The position numbers and the translations under genes are program-made. Source: Halodesulfovibrio aestuarii DSM 17919 = ATCC 29578 (GTDB lineage: Bacteria; Desulfobacterota; Desulfovibrionia; Desulfovibrionales; Desulfovibrionaceae). Taken from it: a stretch of DNA of 64,000 bases. The notes under the pieces are model-generated. The model made no database searches and was not told where the DNA came from. It was given only the letters and a program-made list of their open reading frames with translations. The stretch covers positions 1 to 64,000 of the forward strand of contig NZ_ARQF01000017.1 of NCBI RefSeq assembly GCF_000384815.1, given 5' to 3'. Position 1 is the first letter of the stretch, and every line of letters starts with the position of its first letter. Positions 44,932-52,772 of this stretch are shown piece by piece.

Positions 44932-45816
44932 TTAGATAACTTTATTCAGCGCGTATTCAATAATACCTTCTGCGCCTTCAGCTTTCAGGCGCGGGATCAG
45001 GTCACGAACGAGACCTTGATCTACAACAATCTCAACGGAGTGCCATGTTGTATCTGTGAGCTCTGCAATGGTCGGGGAGTTCAAACAAGGAATTTCGTTG
45101 AGAATCTCCGGTAATTTGTTGCTCGGTACGTTCATTTTTAGACCAACAAGGGATTCTGCACGCAGCGCTCCCTGAAGGAGAAGGTCAATTTGTTCGATCT
45201 TACGGCGTTTTTCAGGGTCAGCCCATGCAGCTTCGCTGGTTACAAGCTGGGTGTTGGTAACAAGAACCTCTGCAATAATACGCAGGCCGTGAGCGCGGAT
45301 AGTCGTACCAGTCTCGGTTACTTCAACAATTGCATCAGCAAGTCCTTCAACGACCTTTGCTTCAGTCGCACCCCATGAGTACTGCACATCAACGTCGATA
45401 CCAGCGTCTTTAAAGTATTTCTGCGTTACGCCAAGCAACTCGGTAGCTATGCGTTTACCTGCGAGATCCTCCGGTCGTTTGTACGGGGAATCACCGGCAA
45501 CAGCCAGCACCCAGCGGGCAGGGCGGTTGGAAACTTTGGAGTAGATAAGGTCTGATACAACTTTTACATCAGCACCGGTTTCAAGCAGCCAGTCTTTACC
45601 GGTAAGGCCGACATCAAGGATACCGTCTTCAATGTATGAAGGGATTTCCTGTACACGGCAGAGGCGCGCGGTGATTTCCGGATCGTTGATTTCCGGAAAG
45701 TAGTTTCTGTGGTGCTGGTGAATTTTCCAACCTGAACGCTCAAAAAGGCTGAGGGTTGGTTTTTCAAGAGAGCCTTTAGGCAGACCAAGTTTGATAATCG
45801 GATTGGTAGAAGACAT
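44932..45816 (-). CDS. hisG: ATP phosphoribosyltransferase HisG (long form)
   Basis: A 294-residue enzyme for the first step of histidine synthesis. It opens with KLGLPKGSLEKPTLSLFERS. The catalytic domain contains GILDVGLTGKDWLLETGADV and the phosphate-binding EVTETGTTIRAHGLRI. The C-terminal region (about 215-294) is the ACT-like regulatory domain of the long, HisZ-independent form, so histidine feedback inhibition is expected. Its ATG overlaps the hisI stop by one base. Confidence 0.95.
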   Translation of the reverse strand: MSSTNPIIKLGLPKGSLEKPTLSLFERSGWKIHQHHRNYFPEINDPEITARLCRVQEIPSYIEDGILDVGLTGKDWLLETGADVKVVSDLIYSKVSNRPARWVLAVAGDSPYKRPEDLAGKRIATELLGVTQKYFKDAGIDVDVQYSWGATEAKVVEGLADAIVEVTETGTTIRAHGLRIIAEVLVTNTQLVTSEAAWADPEKRRKIEQIDLLLQGALRAESLVGLKMNVPSNKLPEILNEIPCLNSPTIAELTDTTWHSVEIVVDQGLVRDLIPRLKAEGAEGIIEYALNKVI

Positions 45817-46199
45817 TATGAGTAGACCTCCTTAGGGTCGAAAACTAACGGCGAACAGATTGTAATGTCGCCTTCTTTGTTGCGTTCACGATAAAAACAG
45901 CTTTTATACCCTTTATGGCAGGCCGCGCCGCCTTTTTGCTCTACGATCAGCAGAATAGTATCGCTGTCGCAGTCAAGGCGCACGGCCTTGATATGCTGGG
46001 TATGTCCTGACGTTTTGCCTTTATGCCAAAGCGCACTGCGGCTTCGGCTAAAGTAATGGGCTTCGCCCGTCTCAAGAGTCTTGTTCCAAGCTTCTTCGTT
46101 CATATAGGCCATCATGAGCACTTCGCCAGTCGCTGCGTCTTGAGCGATAGCGGGAACAAGACCACCTGTTTTCGCAAAGTCAGGGGTAAAGTCTGTCAT
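45816..46199 (-). CDS. hisI: Phosphoribosyl-AMP cyclohydrolase HisI
   Basis: A 127-residue zinc/magnesium enzyme of histidine synthesis, here as a stand-alone domain not fused to HisE. Signatures are [40 protein letters not shown] and the metal-binding DCDSD and [15 protein letters not shown]. It is the first gene of a two-gene hisI-hisG unit. The other his genes are not in the window. Between it and 46459 the DNA holds small hairpins only, including CCTTGC-GGAT-GCAAGG on the minus strand (46396-46411). Confidence 0.95.
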   Translation of the reverse strand: MTDFTPDFAKTGGLVPAIAQDAATGEVLMMAYMNEEAWNKTLETGEAHYFSRSRSALWHKGKTSGHTQHIKAVRLDCDSDTILLIVEQKGGAACHKGYKSCFYRERNKEGDITICSPLVFDPKEVYS

Positions 46200-46458
46200 T
46201 TAAATCCCTTTGGTAGTCTTTGTTATAATGTTTCGGGAAAGATTTCCAAATTTGTAAACTGTATGCCTAACTAATAATTTAATGAGTTGCAACACTCTAA
46301 AGGCACAAAACATGCGGCCTGTGGCGCTTTTTGTATATTTTGAGCCTTCGACGTTTTTTTGTTGCCTTCGGCGACTATCCGAGGGGCAGGATCCGCCTTG
46401 CATCCGCAAGGGGGCTGCTTTTTGTTGTCCCCATTTCATTAAAGCTTTAATTAAGATG

Positions 46459-47442
46459 CTAACGAACTACATCTACGTGGATAGAGGCCAGATGCTCCAG
46501 TTCTTCGCTAAGAGAAAGTGCGTGCCCTAAGGTGTCTGCCCAACATACGAGTCCGTGTTTTTCCATGTACACAGCATCGTGCGTTATGGCGGCTTTTCCT
46601 GTTGCCTGTGCAAGTTCCACAGTACCCGGTGCAAAAGCAGGAGCAGTAGTCATACGGGAGCCTATTAAATCTGTTTCAAAAATTGGGAGCTTCAGCATCT
46701 TAGCTGGTTCTACAAGTACACCAAGGGCAAGAATCTTTGGTGGATGAGTGTGTAGAATAGCATGTGCGTTAGGCTGGTTTCGATAAATTTCCAAATGCAT
46801 TTCGCCCTCAGAAGAGGGTTTGCTTCCAGCTAAGATTTTGCCACTGGCAATATCGACCAGCACAAAATCTTTTGGTTCAAGGCATCCTTTTGCAGAGCCT
46901 GTTGCTGTCATAAGACAAGCGTCACCCAGACGGACAGATGCATTGCCGTTGAATCCTGAAAAAAGTCGTCGACTCCATGCACTGCGGCATACCTGTGTGA
47001 TTTCGTCTATATCCTGATGACGAATATCCACCGGAGTAATTAGATTAGCGGGGGTAGGTGTCTTTTTGATGTCAATAAGTGGAGTTTTATCTAACGCCTC
47101 AAGTGGTTCCACACGGACTTTGTTCTCTGTAATTTCAAGAATGGTTACAGTATGAACACCAATCGGGTTTGGACGGGCTGGAGAACGGGTAGAAAAAACA
47201 CCACGTTCCGGACGGGACCGATCTCCACGGGGATGAACCTTCATCGTCGTCCTATCCGCTTTATGAAACCATGTGAGCAGATCAATACTTTGTCCAACAG
47301 TTAGTCCGGCTAAGGCATTAACAAACTCCGGAGCAACTTCGACCCATGCTTCTTTACCGCCTTCGTTGCCTTGTTTCGGGCATTTTTCCAGATCATCAAA
47401 TTGAGTTCGAACTCTACCGATAAATTGAACTTCTGCTGTCAT
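46459..47442 (-). CDS. TrmO-like tRNA methyltransferase fused to a class II aldolase
   Basis: A 327-residue two-domain protein. Residues 1-135 match TrmO/UPF0066, a beta-barrel SAM-dependent enzyme that N6-methylates t6A37 in tRNA-Thr. The motifs are VHPRGD and RGVFSTRSPARPNPIGVHTV. Residues about 140-327 match class II (fuculose-phosphate type) aldolases: GFNGNASVR, a catalytic Glu in PSSEGEMH, and zinc ligands His231/His233 (HTHP) and His296 (EKHG). Both active sites look complete. No stop or frameshift separates them. AGGAA precedes the ATG. The aldolase substrate is unknown. Confidence 0.88.
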   Translation of the reverse strand: MTAEVQFIGRVRTQFDDLEKCPKQGNEGGKEAWVEVAPEFVNALAGLTVGQSIDLLTWFHKADRTTMKVHPRGDRSRPERGVFSTRSPARPNPIGVHTVTILEITENKVRVEPLEALDKTPLIDIKKTPTPANLITPVDIRHQDIDEITQVCRSAWSRRLFSGFNGNASVRLGDACLMTATGSAKGCLEPKDFVLVDIASGKILAGSKPSSEGEMHLEIYRNQPNAHAILHTHPPKILALGVLVEPAKMLKLPIFETDLIGSRMTTAPAFAPGTVELAQATGKAAITHDAVYMEKHGLVCWADTLGHALSLSEELEHLASIHVDVVR

Positions 47443-47637
47443 GGTACATTCCTATTAGCCGAAAGAAGTATGTCATGGGGTGATAGTAATGTCCGTGTAG
47501 TCTGAACACATGACATTGGTTACGGGCGATACTTTTCCGCTAAGCTGGTGGGGGGAGAGGAGCAAATCCCTTCCCCCCGAAGGTAAAAAAAATCAAAAGA
47601 AAAAGAGTCGCAGCTCCATCGGAAGCATAGCTTTTAG

Positions 47638-48642
47638 CTATGCAAAATGGTCAAATCCATGTTCTGTAACTGGTTGCCCATTCATGATAATTTTCCCATT
47701 GTTGGTAACGATGCCGAGTTTCTGTATTTGAGGAAGTTTTACACTTAGTTCCGCAAAGATGGAAGCAGGGCAGGTCCCAAGAAGCGCATAATCCTCACCG
47801 CCTTTGAAGGCTTCGAGTACAGGGTCGAGATTCTTTTCCAACGCGTAGGATAGTTGCTCAGCGTGCAGCATATCTGTTGTAATATTGATGCTTGCGCCTT
47901 TTGCGGACGGTTTATCTGCCGATGCTGTGGTTTTTTCACCGAGCAACCGCGGAAGATCACGTGCAAGTCCGTCGGATAAATCCATGAGTGTTATGCCGCT
48001 ATACGCGGAAAGAAGTTGCCCGGCTTCAAGCTGCGGTACAGGGCGCAGATGTGCGCCGGTTGCTGCAGGGTACTCATCCACAGCGTTACGACCAATGCTT
48101 TCGAGCGCGTAAAGTCCAGTGCGTGCAAGTCCAAGTGTCCCTACAAGGAAAATGATGTCCCCTTCGGAACAGCCAGTGCGGCTGAGGAAAACTGGTGTTC
48201 CGCCTGCGGTACGGGTTGGTGCTCCCCATATGGTTACTGATGTACCTAAAATGGGCGACTTGGAAAGATCACCACCCGCAAGCGGTACATTGTATTTTTG
48301 TGCAAGGCTTGCCATTCCGCCGAAGAAGTCATCCCAGTAAGCCGGATTCCGTCCTTCCGGAATCATAAGGTCGAGCGAGAATCCGAGCGGCGTTGCACCA
48401 GATGCTGCAATGTCACTAAGGCTGACAGCGAGAGCTTTGTAGCCGATGTCCTCGGGGGAAAAGTATTGTTCGCGAAAATGGATATCTTCGAGAAACAGAT
48501 CTGATGATAAGCAGATGCGTTCCGGACATGCGAGAACCGCGCAGTCGTCACCGCGCCCGATGATGAGGTGGGCGTGGCTGTTTGGAAAATGTCGGTCAAT
48601 ACAATCTAAGAAAGCAACTTCGGAAGATAATTTATGCGTCAT
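47638..48642 (-). CDS. thiL: Thiamine-monophosphate kinase ThiL
   Basis: A 334-residue PurM-fold kinase making thiamine diphosphate. Metal/ATP residues are in IIGRGDDCAVL, SSDLFLEDIHF and YKALAVSLSDIAASGATPLG. GGDLSKSP and MDLSDGLARDLPRLLG follow. AGGAG lies 8 nt before the ATG. It contains a short Thr/Ala/Lys-rich insert (GEKTTASADKPSAKGAS). No other thiamine genes are adjacent. The DNA from 47443 to 47637 holds no gene, only a G-rich/C-rich imperfect hairpin near 47549-47577. Confidence 0.93.
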   Translation of the reverse strand: MTHKLSSEVAFLDCIDRHFPNSHAHLIIGRGDDCAVLACPERICLSSDLFLEDIHFREQYFSPEDIGYKALAVSLSDIAASGATPLGFSLDLMIPEGRNPAYWDDFFGGMASLAQKYNVPLAGGDLSKSPILGTSVTIWGAPTRTAGGTPVFLSRTGCSEGDIIFLVGTLGLARTGLYALESIGRNAVDEYPAATGAHLRPVPQLEAGQLLSAYSGITLMDLSDGLARDLPRLLGEKTTASADKPSAKGASINITTDMLHAEQLSYALEKNLDPVLEAFKGGEDYALLGTCPASIFAELSVKLPQIQKLGIVTNNGKIIMNGQPVTEHGFDHFA

Positions 48643-48728
48643 GGAATAGCTCCTGAGTGTTGGCGTCTGGCAAAATCTCGCGGTGCCTAAGAATACCGTG
48701 TTTGCCAGAGTTCGTCATGGATATTGGG

Positions 48729-50879
48729 TTAGTCTTCCATAACTAAGTAAGCTTCCATAATGACTTTAAGTCCGAAGCCTGGGAAATTAACACGGTATTT
48801 GTCTGGTGGCAGATGCTGGATGATTTTTCCGCGACCGAAAATCTTGTGTGTGCAGTGACCGAGCTTGCCGCCGCTCACTGAACTGGTAGCCGCCCCGCTT
48901 GTTGATGGAGCCGACGTCTTTGCACCGTTCTTTTGTGGGGTGCGGTGAGGCGGAGTGCTTGTGGGGCGCGCTGTCTGTGTAACTGTGCCTGAGTAGTTTT
49001 CGCGCCATTCTTCGTAAAGAGAACCCGGGATATCGCGTACAAACGGGCTTGGGATTGCCGGTTCGTTACCGCCTGTTCCGCGTGCATAGAGTGATGAAGG
49101 AACAAAGAGTCCTAGGTACTTACGCGCACGGGTACATGCAACGTACATAAGGCGTCGCTCTTCTTCGAATTCATCTGCCTTTTGAACTGCATGGCGTGAC
49201 GGGAAGCGGTCTTCCACTAAGTCTATGATGAGTACTGCATCCCATTCCAACCCTTTTGCAGAGTGGATTGTGGAAAGAGTTATGAGATCCTGTTCCTCTT
49301 CTTCCTGTCTCTGGGTCGGGTCTTCTAATGAAAGGTCAGATAAGAATAGTTCGATGTCAGAATAGCCTGACGCAATCTGTACAAGTTGCTCAAGACCGTG
49401 TTCTCGACGCGGGTAGTCGTCGGGGTAGATGGTTTTGAGTTTTGGCTTGTAATGCGCAAGAACTTCTTCAAGTAATTCCACTGGCTCAAGGCGCTGACGG
49501 CGTAATGAGTCAATAAGATCAAGGTCTTCTCGTAACTCAGGGTAACGCACCAGCGCTTTTTTCAGCTTGTTCGGATCTTCTGCCTGTGTGGCTTCGTAAA
49601 TGCGAATAGAAGTTTTTGGGCCTACACCTTTAATGTTGGCGGTGAGGCGGTGGAATGCCGGCAAGTCGAGCGGGTTCATGAGCAGACGTACGTAGCTCAT
49701 AACGTCTTTAACATGCGCAGCGTCTGAGTATTTCAGCCCACCGTATTTACGGAATTTCAAGCCCAGTTTGTTAAGCTGCATTTCTACATGGTAGGACTGG
49801 TAGCCTGCACGGAACAGAACTGCAATTTCTTTGTTCTTGTATTTTTTGCGTAGCTTACCGATTTTATCTACGACCATTTTTGCCTGTGTCAGGTCAGAGA
49901 GAGGAATGAGTACTTCCGGCTTTCTTCCGTCTTTCTTGTTGGAAAACAGGTTTTTTTGAAACGCCTGCGGCGCTTCTGCAAGAATGGAGTTGGTTAAGTC
50001 GAGAATAGGCTGGATGGAACGATAGTTTTCTTCCAGTTTAACCATTTTGCAACCTGCGAACAGCTTAGGAAAATCAAGAATGTTCTGCACGTTCGCGCCA
50101 CGGAATGCGTAAATGGACTGTGCATCGTCGCCTACAGCCATAACATTGCCATGACCACCAGCGAGAAGGCGGACGATACGAGCCTGAACGAGGTTGGTAT
50201 CCTGATATTCGTCCACCATAATGTACTTGAAGCGCTGCTGATAGTATTCGCGTACTTCTTTGTTCACAGTGAGAAGTTGTTCAAGTTTAAAGAGCAGGTC
50301 ATCATAATCAAGCAGACCGTGTTGCGCTTTGTACTGTTCATATTCTGAACCGATGTTGGCAATGTCATCGCGGTATGCGGCAAGGTGGAATGCTTCACGG
50401 CGAAGTATGTCATGCAGATCCATTTCTTTGTTACGGCTTTTGGAGAGCATTCCCATAACAGTCTGGATCTTAGGAAATGACTTGTCTCCCTTGCCGATAG
50501 CAAGCGTGTCCTTGCAGTACTTGAGTGCACCGTTAGCATCCGCAGAGTCCATAATGGAAAGAGAGCCTTCGTACTCTGCCGGAGGATTCTGGCGTAGAAC
50601 TGAATAGGCAAATGCGTGGAATGTTCCGCCGGTAATGTTGCCGACAGATTGTCCGAGCAGTTCGGCGGCACGTTGGAGCATTTCCTGCGAGGCTTTGCGG
50701 GTAAATGTGAGTAACAGGATCTCGTGCGGCGAGACGCCTTGTTCAATCATATTTGCAAGACGGTATACAAGCGTACGGGTTTTGCCGGAACCGGCACCCG
50801 CAATAACAAGCATAGGGCCTTCAAGAGTCGTTGCCGCATCGTACTGGGCAGGGTTCAATTCATTTTTGTAGTCGATCAT
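48729..50879 (-). CDS. UvrD/Rep-type superfamily I DNA helicase
   Basis: A 716-residue 3'-5' helicase. Motifs: LNPAQYDAATTLEGPMLVIA, Walker A AGAGSGKTRTL, TFTRKASQEM, DEYQDTN, GDDAQSIYAFRGA, LEENYRS, TIHSAKGLEWDAV and VACTRARKYL. The tail is Ser/Thr/Ala-rich and followed by a short beta-like module (KLGHCTHKIFGRGKIIQHLP) seen in PcrA/UvrD C-termini. The start at 50879 is chosen because homology begins there. The longer frame to 51116 is translated from the palindrome and is spurious. There is no close Shine-Dalgarno sequence. Confidence 0.92.
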   Translation of the reverse strand: MIDYKNELNPAQYDAATTLEGPMLVIAGAGSGKTRTLVYRLANMIEQGVSPHEILLLTFTRKASQEMLQRAAELLGQSVGNITGGTFHAFAYSVLRQNPPAEYEGSLSIMDSADANGALKYCKDTLAIGKGDKSFPKIQTVMGMLSKSRNKEMDLHDILRREAFHLAAYRDDIANIGSEYEQYKAQHGLLDYDDLLFKLEQLLTVNKEVREYYQQRFKYIMVDEYQDTNLVQARIVRLLAGGHGNVMAVGDDAQSIYAFRGANVQNILDFPKLFAGCKMVKLEENYRSIQPILDLTNSILAEAPQAFQKNLFSNKKDGRKPEVLIPLSDLTQAKMVVDKIGKLRKKYKNKEIAVLFRAGYQSYHVEMQLNKLGLKFRKYGGLKYSDAAHVKDVMSYVRLLMNPLDLPAFHRLTANIKGVGPKTSIRIYEATQAEDPNKLKKALVRYPELREDLDLIDSLRRQRLEPVELLEEVLAHYKPKLKTIYPDDYPRREHGLEQLVQIASGYSDIELFLSDLSLEDPTQRQEEEEQDLITLSTIHSAKGLEWDAVLIIDLVEDRFPSRHAVQKADEFEEERRLMYVACTRARKYLGLFVPSSLYARGTGGNEPAIPSPFVRDIPGSLYEEWRENYSGTVTQTARPTSTPPHRTPQKNGAKTSAPSTSGAATSSVSGGKLGHCTHKIFGRGKIIQHLPPDKYRVNFPGFGLKVIMEAYLVMED

Positions 50880-50906
50880 GGTGTTATCTTGGTTTGCCTC
50901 CGGCGG

Positions 50907-50954
50907 GCAGAGGGGGAACCCCGTTTTTTCGAAAAAACGGGGTTCCCCCTCTGC
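50907..50954. repeat. 48-bp perfect palindrome upstream of the uvrD-like gene
   Basis: The 24-nt arm GCAGAGGGGGAACCCCG plus TTTTTTC (50907-50930) is followed with no loop by its exact complement (50931-50954). It lies 28 nt before the helicase start and 200 nt past the phosphodiesterase stop. It could be a terminator acting on either strand or a dispersed palindromic repeat. A nearby C-rich stretch continues to 50992. Confidence 0.85.
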
Positions 50955-51154
50955 ACTCCCCCTCCTGAAAAAATAGTTAGGGGATGGAGGACGTATATAT
51001 TGCGAGTTAACCAAAAGGTAGTAGTGTATAAGCCGCGAGGCTACAGATAACGACAGTGAACAGGTTCTTTGGCCGACGGAGGCAAGCTCTGCAGGTTCGC
51101 AGACGGTATCCTGCAAATAAGCATCGCCGGAGACAAAAGAAGTACCACCGGTTA

Positions 51155-52468
51155 TTACCTTTCAGTAACGTGAAAATGTTGTAAAATTTCAGTGCCTACA
51201 TCCCGCACGCGTTGTGGCTGTGCGTTTTGGCTATCATAAAAAAAGGTGTCCTGCACCGTGTGTGTTCCGGTACGTCCAAAAAATCCGAACGCTTCGCGTC
51301 GGTTAAATTTTGCCTTGAGATCAAATCCGGCGACGGGTTCGCAGACGAGATTCGGCGCAAATTGCGTCATTTCTCCGGTATAAAGTTCCCGCCCTTTATG
51401 GATTTTTTTGAACACAGGCTGACCGTTGAACGTTACGGCCATAAGACGTTCTATGATGTGTTGTTCTAGCGAAAGAACATCTGTATCAGCAACGCAGCCG
51501 CGCCCAAAGCGACTGGTAGCGTGGATGTAAATACGCCCCGGGTCAAGTGCAAATGCTTTGCAGTTCGTAGATATCTGTTGCGAATCAAGCTCGCTGCATG
51601 CCTCTGGTGGCAGATGCGTTTTGAACAGCTCCATTTGGCGTAGTAATGCGTTTACGTCAACTTCTGTAATGAGCCGTGTAAAGCCATGGTCTGCCAAGGA
51701 GATAAGTCGCTTCGGCTCTGGCAGTGCATCGAAGGCATCGAGAAATTCTCCTATTAGAACATCCCATTCTTCCAGCAGGTTCAGACATTCTTTGTGCCAC
51801 GGGTGGTCTGTTTCTTCTACTGCATCATAGAGAAAATGGAAGAGACGGTCTGTTTCAGTGAGTACAAATATGAATAAATCCCACGCGCCGTCTTTCCATA
51901 AGAGCGAAAAAGCTCGTTTTCTTGCTGCCAGTGTTTTACGCAGCTGGTCGAGCAGAAAAGCCGGATCAGTAGAGCCCGTGGTGGTATCTGCTTCGAGCAG
52001 GTAATCCGCGCCGAGCATGTTAAGGAGAAATTTTGGGTAGACGGCTTGCGACAGTTCTTCCGCAACAAATCCAGAAATAAGCATCCCGTTGATAGGGCGG
52101 GCTGGGTATGTGTTCGGTAAATTGATGCTGCGTGAACGGATATCGTGTTCGGCAAGTCTGTCAAAGATGGTTGGGTGCTGTGGTTGCTCGAAGTTGCAGA
52201 GTCCCATGGAGTAATTGTGGCTATGAATTCGTGTGAAACCGTATACGCCGTGCTCTCCAGGGTCAGCAGCCGTGTAAAAGCTTGTCCAGTTTACGGGCGA
52301 TAATTCCGGAAGCTCTGCCTGCATTTCTGTAGCGCTTGCCGTGAGGCGCGCTAAGGAAGGAAAGCGTCCTGTGGCTGCGAGACGTTTGGCCAAAGAAAGA
52401 GGAAGGCCGTCTAACCCGAGAACAACGAGTTTGCCGGTAGTGTTGGTGTTTTTTTCTATCGATGCCAT
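51155..52468 (-). CDS. Type I phosphodiesterase / nucleotide pyrophosphatase family protein
   Basis: A 437-residue member of the alkaline-phosphatase superfamily. The first metal aspartate is in LVVLGLDGLPL, and the Thr/Ser nucleophile region is SPVNWTSFYTAADPGEHGVY. The paired metal ligands are in LTETDRLFHFL and SLADHGF, and the last histidine is in GRTGTHTVQDTFF. There is no signal peptide, so it is probably cytosolic. Substrates in this family range from nucleotides to phospholipids and phosphonates; none can be picked here. Single-gene unit. Confidence 0.85.
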   Translation of the reverse strand: MASIEKNTNTTGKLVVLGLDGLPLSLAKRLAATGRFPSLARLTASATEMQAELPELSPVNWTSFYTAADPGEHGVYGFTRIHSHNYSMGLCNFEQPQHPTIFDRLAEHDIRSRSINLPNTYPARPINGMLISGFVAEELSQAVYPKFLLNMLGADYLLEADTTTGSTDPAFLLDQLRKTLAARKRAFSLLWKDGAWDLFIFVLTETDRLFHFLYDAVEETDHPWHKECLNLLEEWDVLIGEFLDAFDALPEPKRLISLADHGFTRLITEVDVNALLRQMELFKTHLPPEACSELDSQQISTNCKAFALDPGRIYIHATSRFGRGCVADTDVLSLEQHIIERLMAVTFNGQPVFKKIHKGRELYTGEMTQFAPNLVCEPVAGFDLKAKFNRREAFGFFGRTGTHTVQDTFFYDSQNAQPQRVRDVGTEILQHFHVTER

Positions 52469-52772
52469 GTGTACGTGTTTATCAGATGCCTATGCACAGG
52501 GCTAGAAGATAACGATTATGAAGTAGTATTTGTAGTGGTGATGTTATGATTTTTTACGAATGCAGTATCAAGTTGTATATTTGCGGTAATGAAAAAAAAT
52601 TTGATTTATAAAAAATTAAAGAAGTGTGCATAATCGCACACTAATATCATACAAATTGTTGATGTAGTACTATTTTGATGTATCGTAAGTTAAAAAATTA
52701 ATTTTAAAAAATTATTACGCCAATACTTGTGACTAATGTTCCTGCATATCTTTCATATAACTCGGGGGAAAC
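52469..52772. other. AT-rich promoter region of the chemoreceptor gene
   Basis: About 300 very AT-rich bases between divergent genes. A GCCAATAC at 52719-52726 resembles a sigma-28 -10 element, but no TAAA sits at the required distance. No gene is visible. Confidence 0.5.

Noticed and set aside
46361-46411. Hairpins downstream of the TrmO-aldolase gene as terminators or CsrA sites.
   Set aside because: GTTGCC/GGCGAC has no minus-strand U run. CCTTGC-GGAT-GCAAGG lies past a stop codon, not at a ribosome-binding site, so a CsrA role is unlikely.
47549-47577. G-rich/C-rich hairpin after thiL as a terminator.
   Set aside because: The stem has mismatches and no U run follows it on the minus strand.
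50880-51116. N-terminal extension of the UvrD-like helicase.
   Set aside because: It is translated from the palindrome and a low-complexity region. Homology to helicases begins at the ATG at 50879.
52700-52726. Possible sigma-28 promoter of the chemoreceptor (GCCAATAC).
   Set aside because: No TAAA element lies at the required distance upstream.
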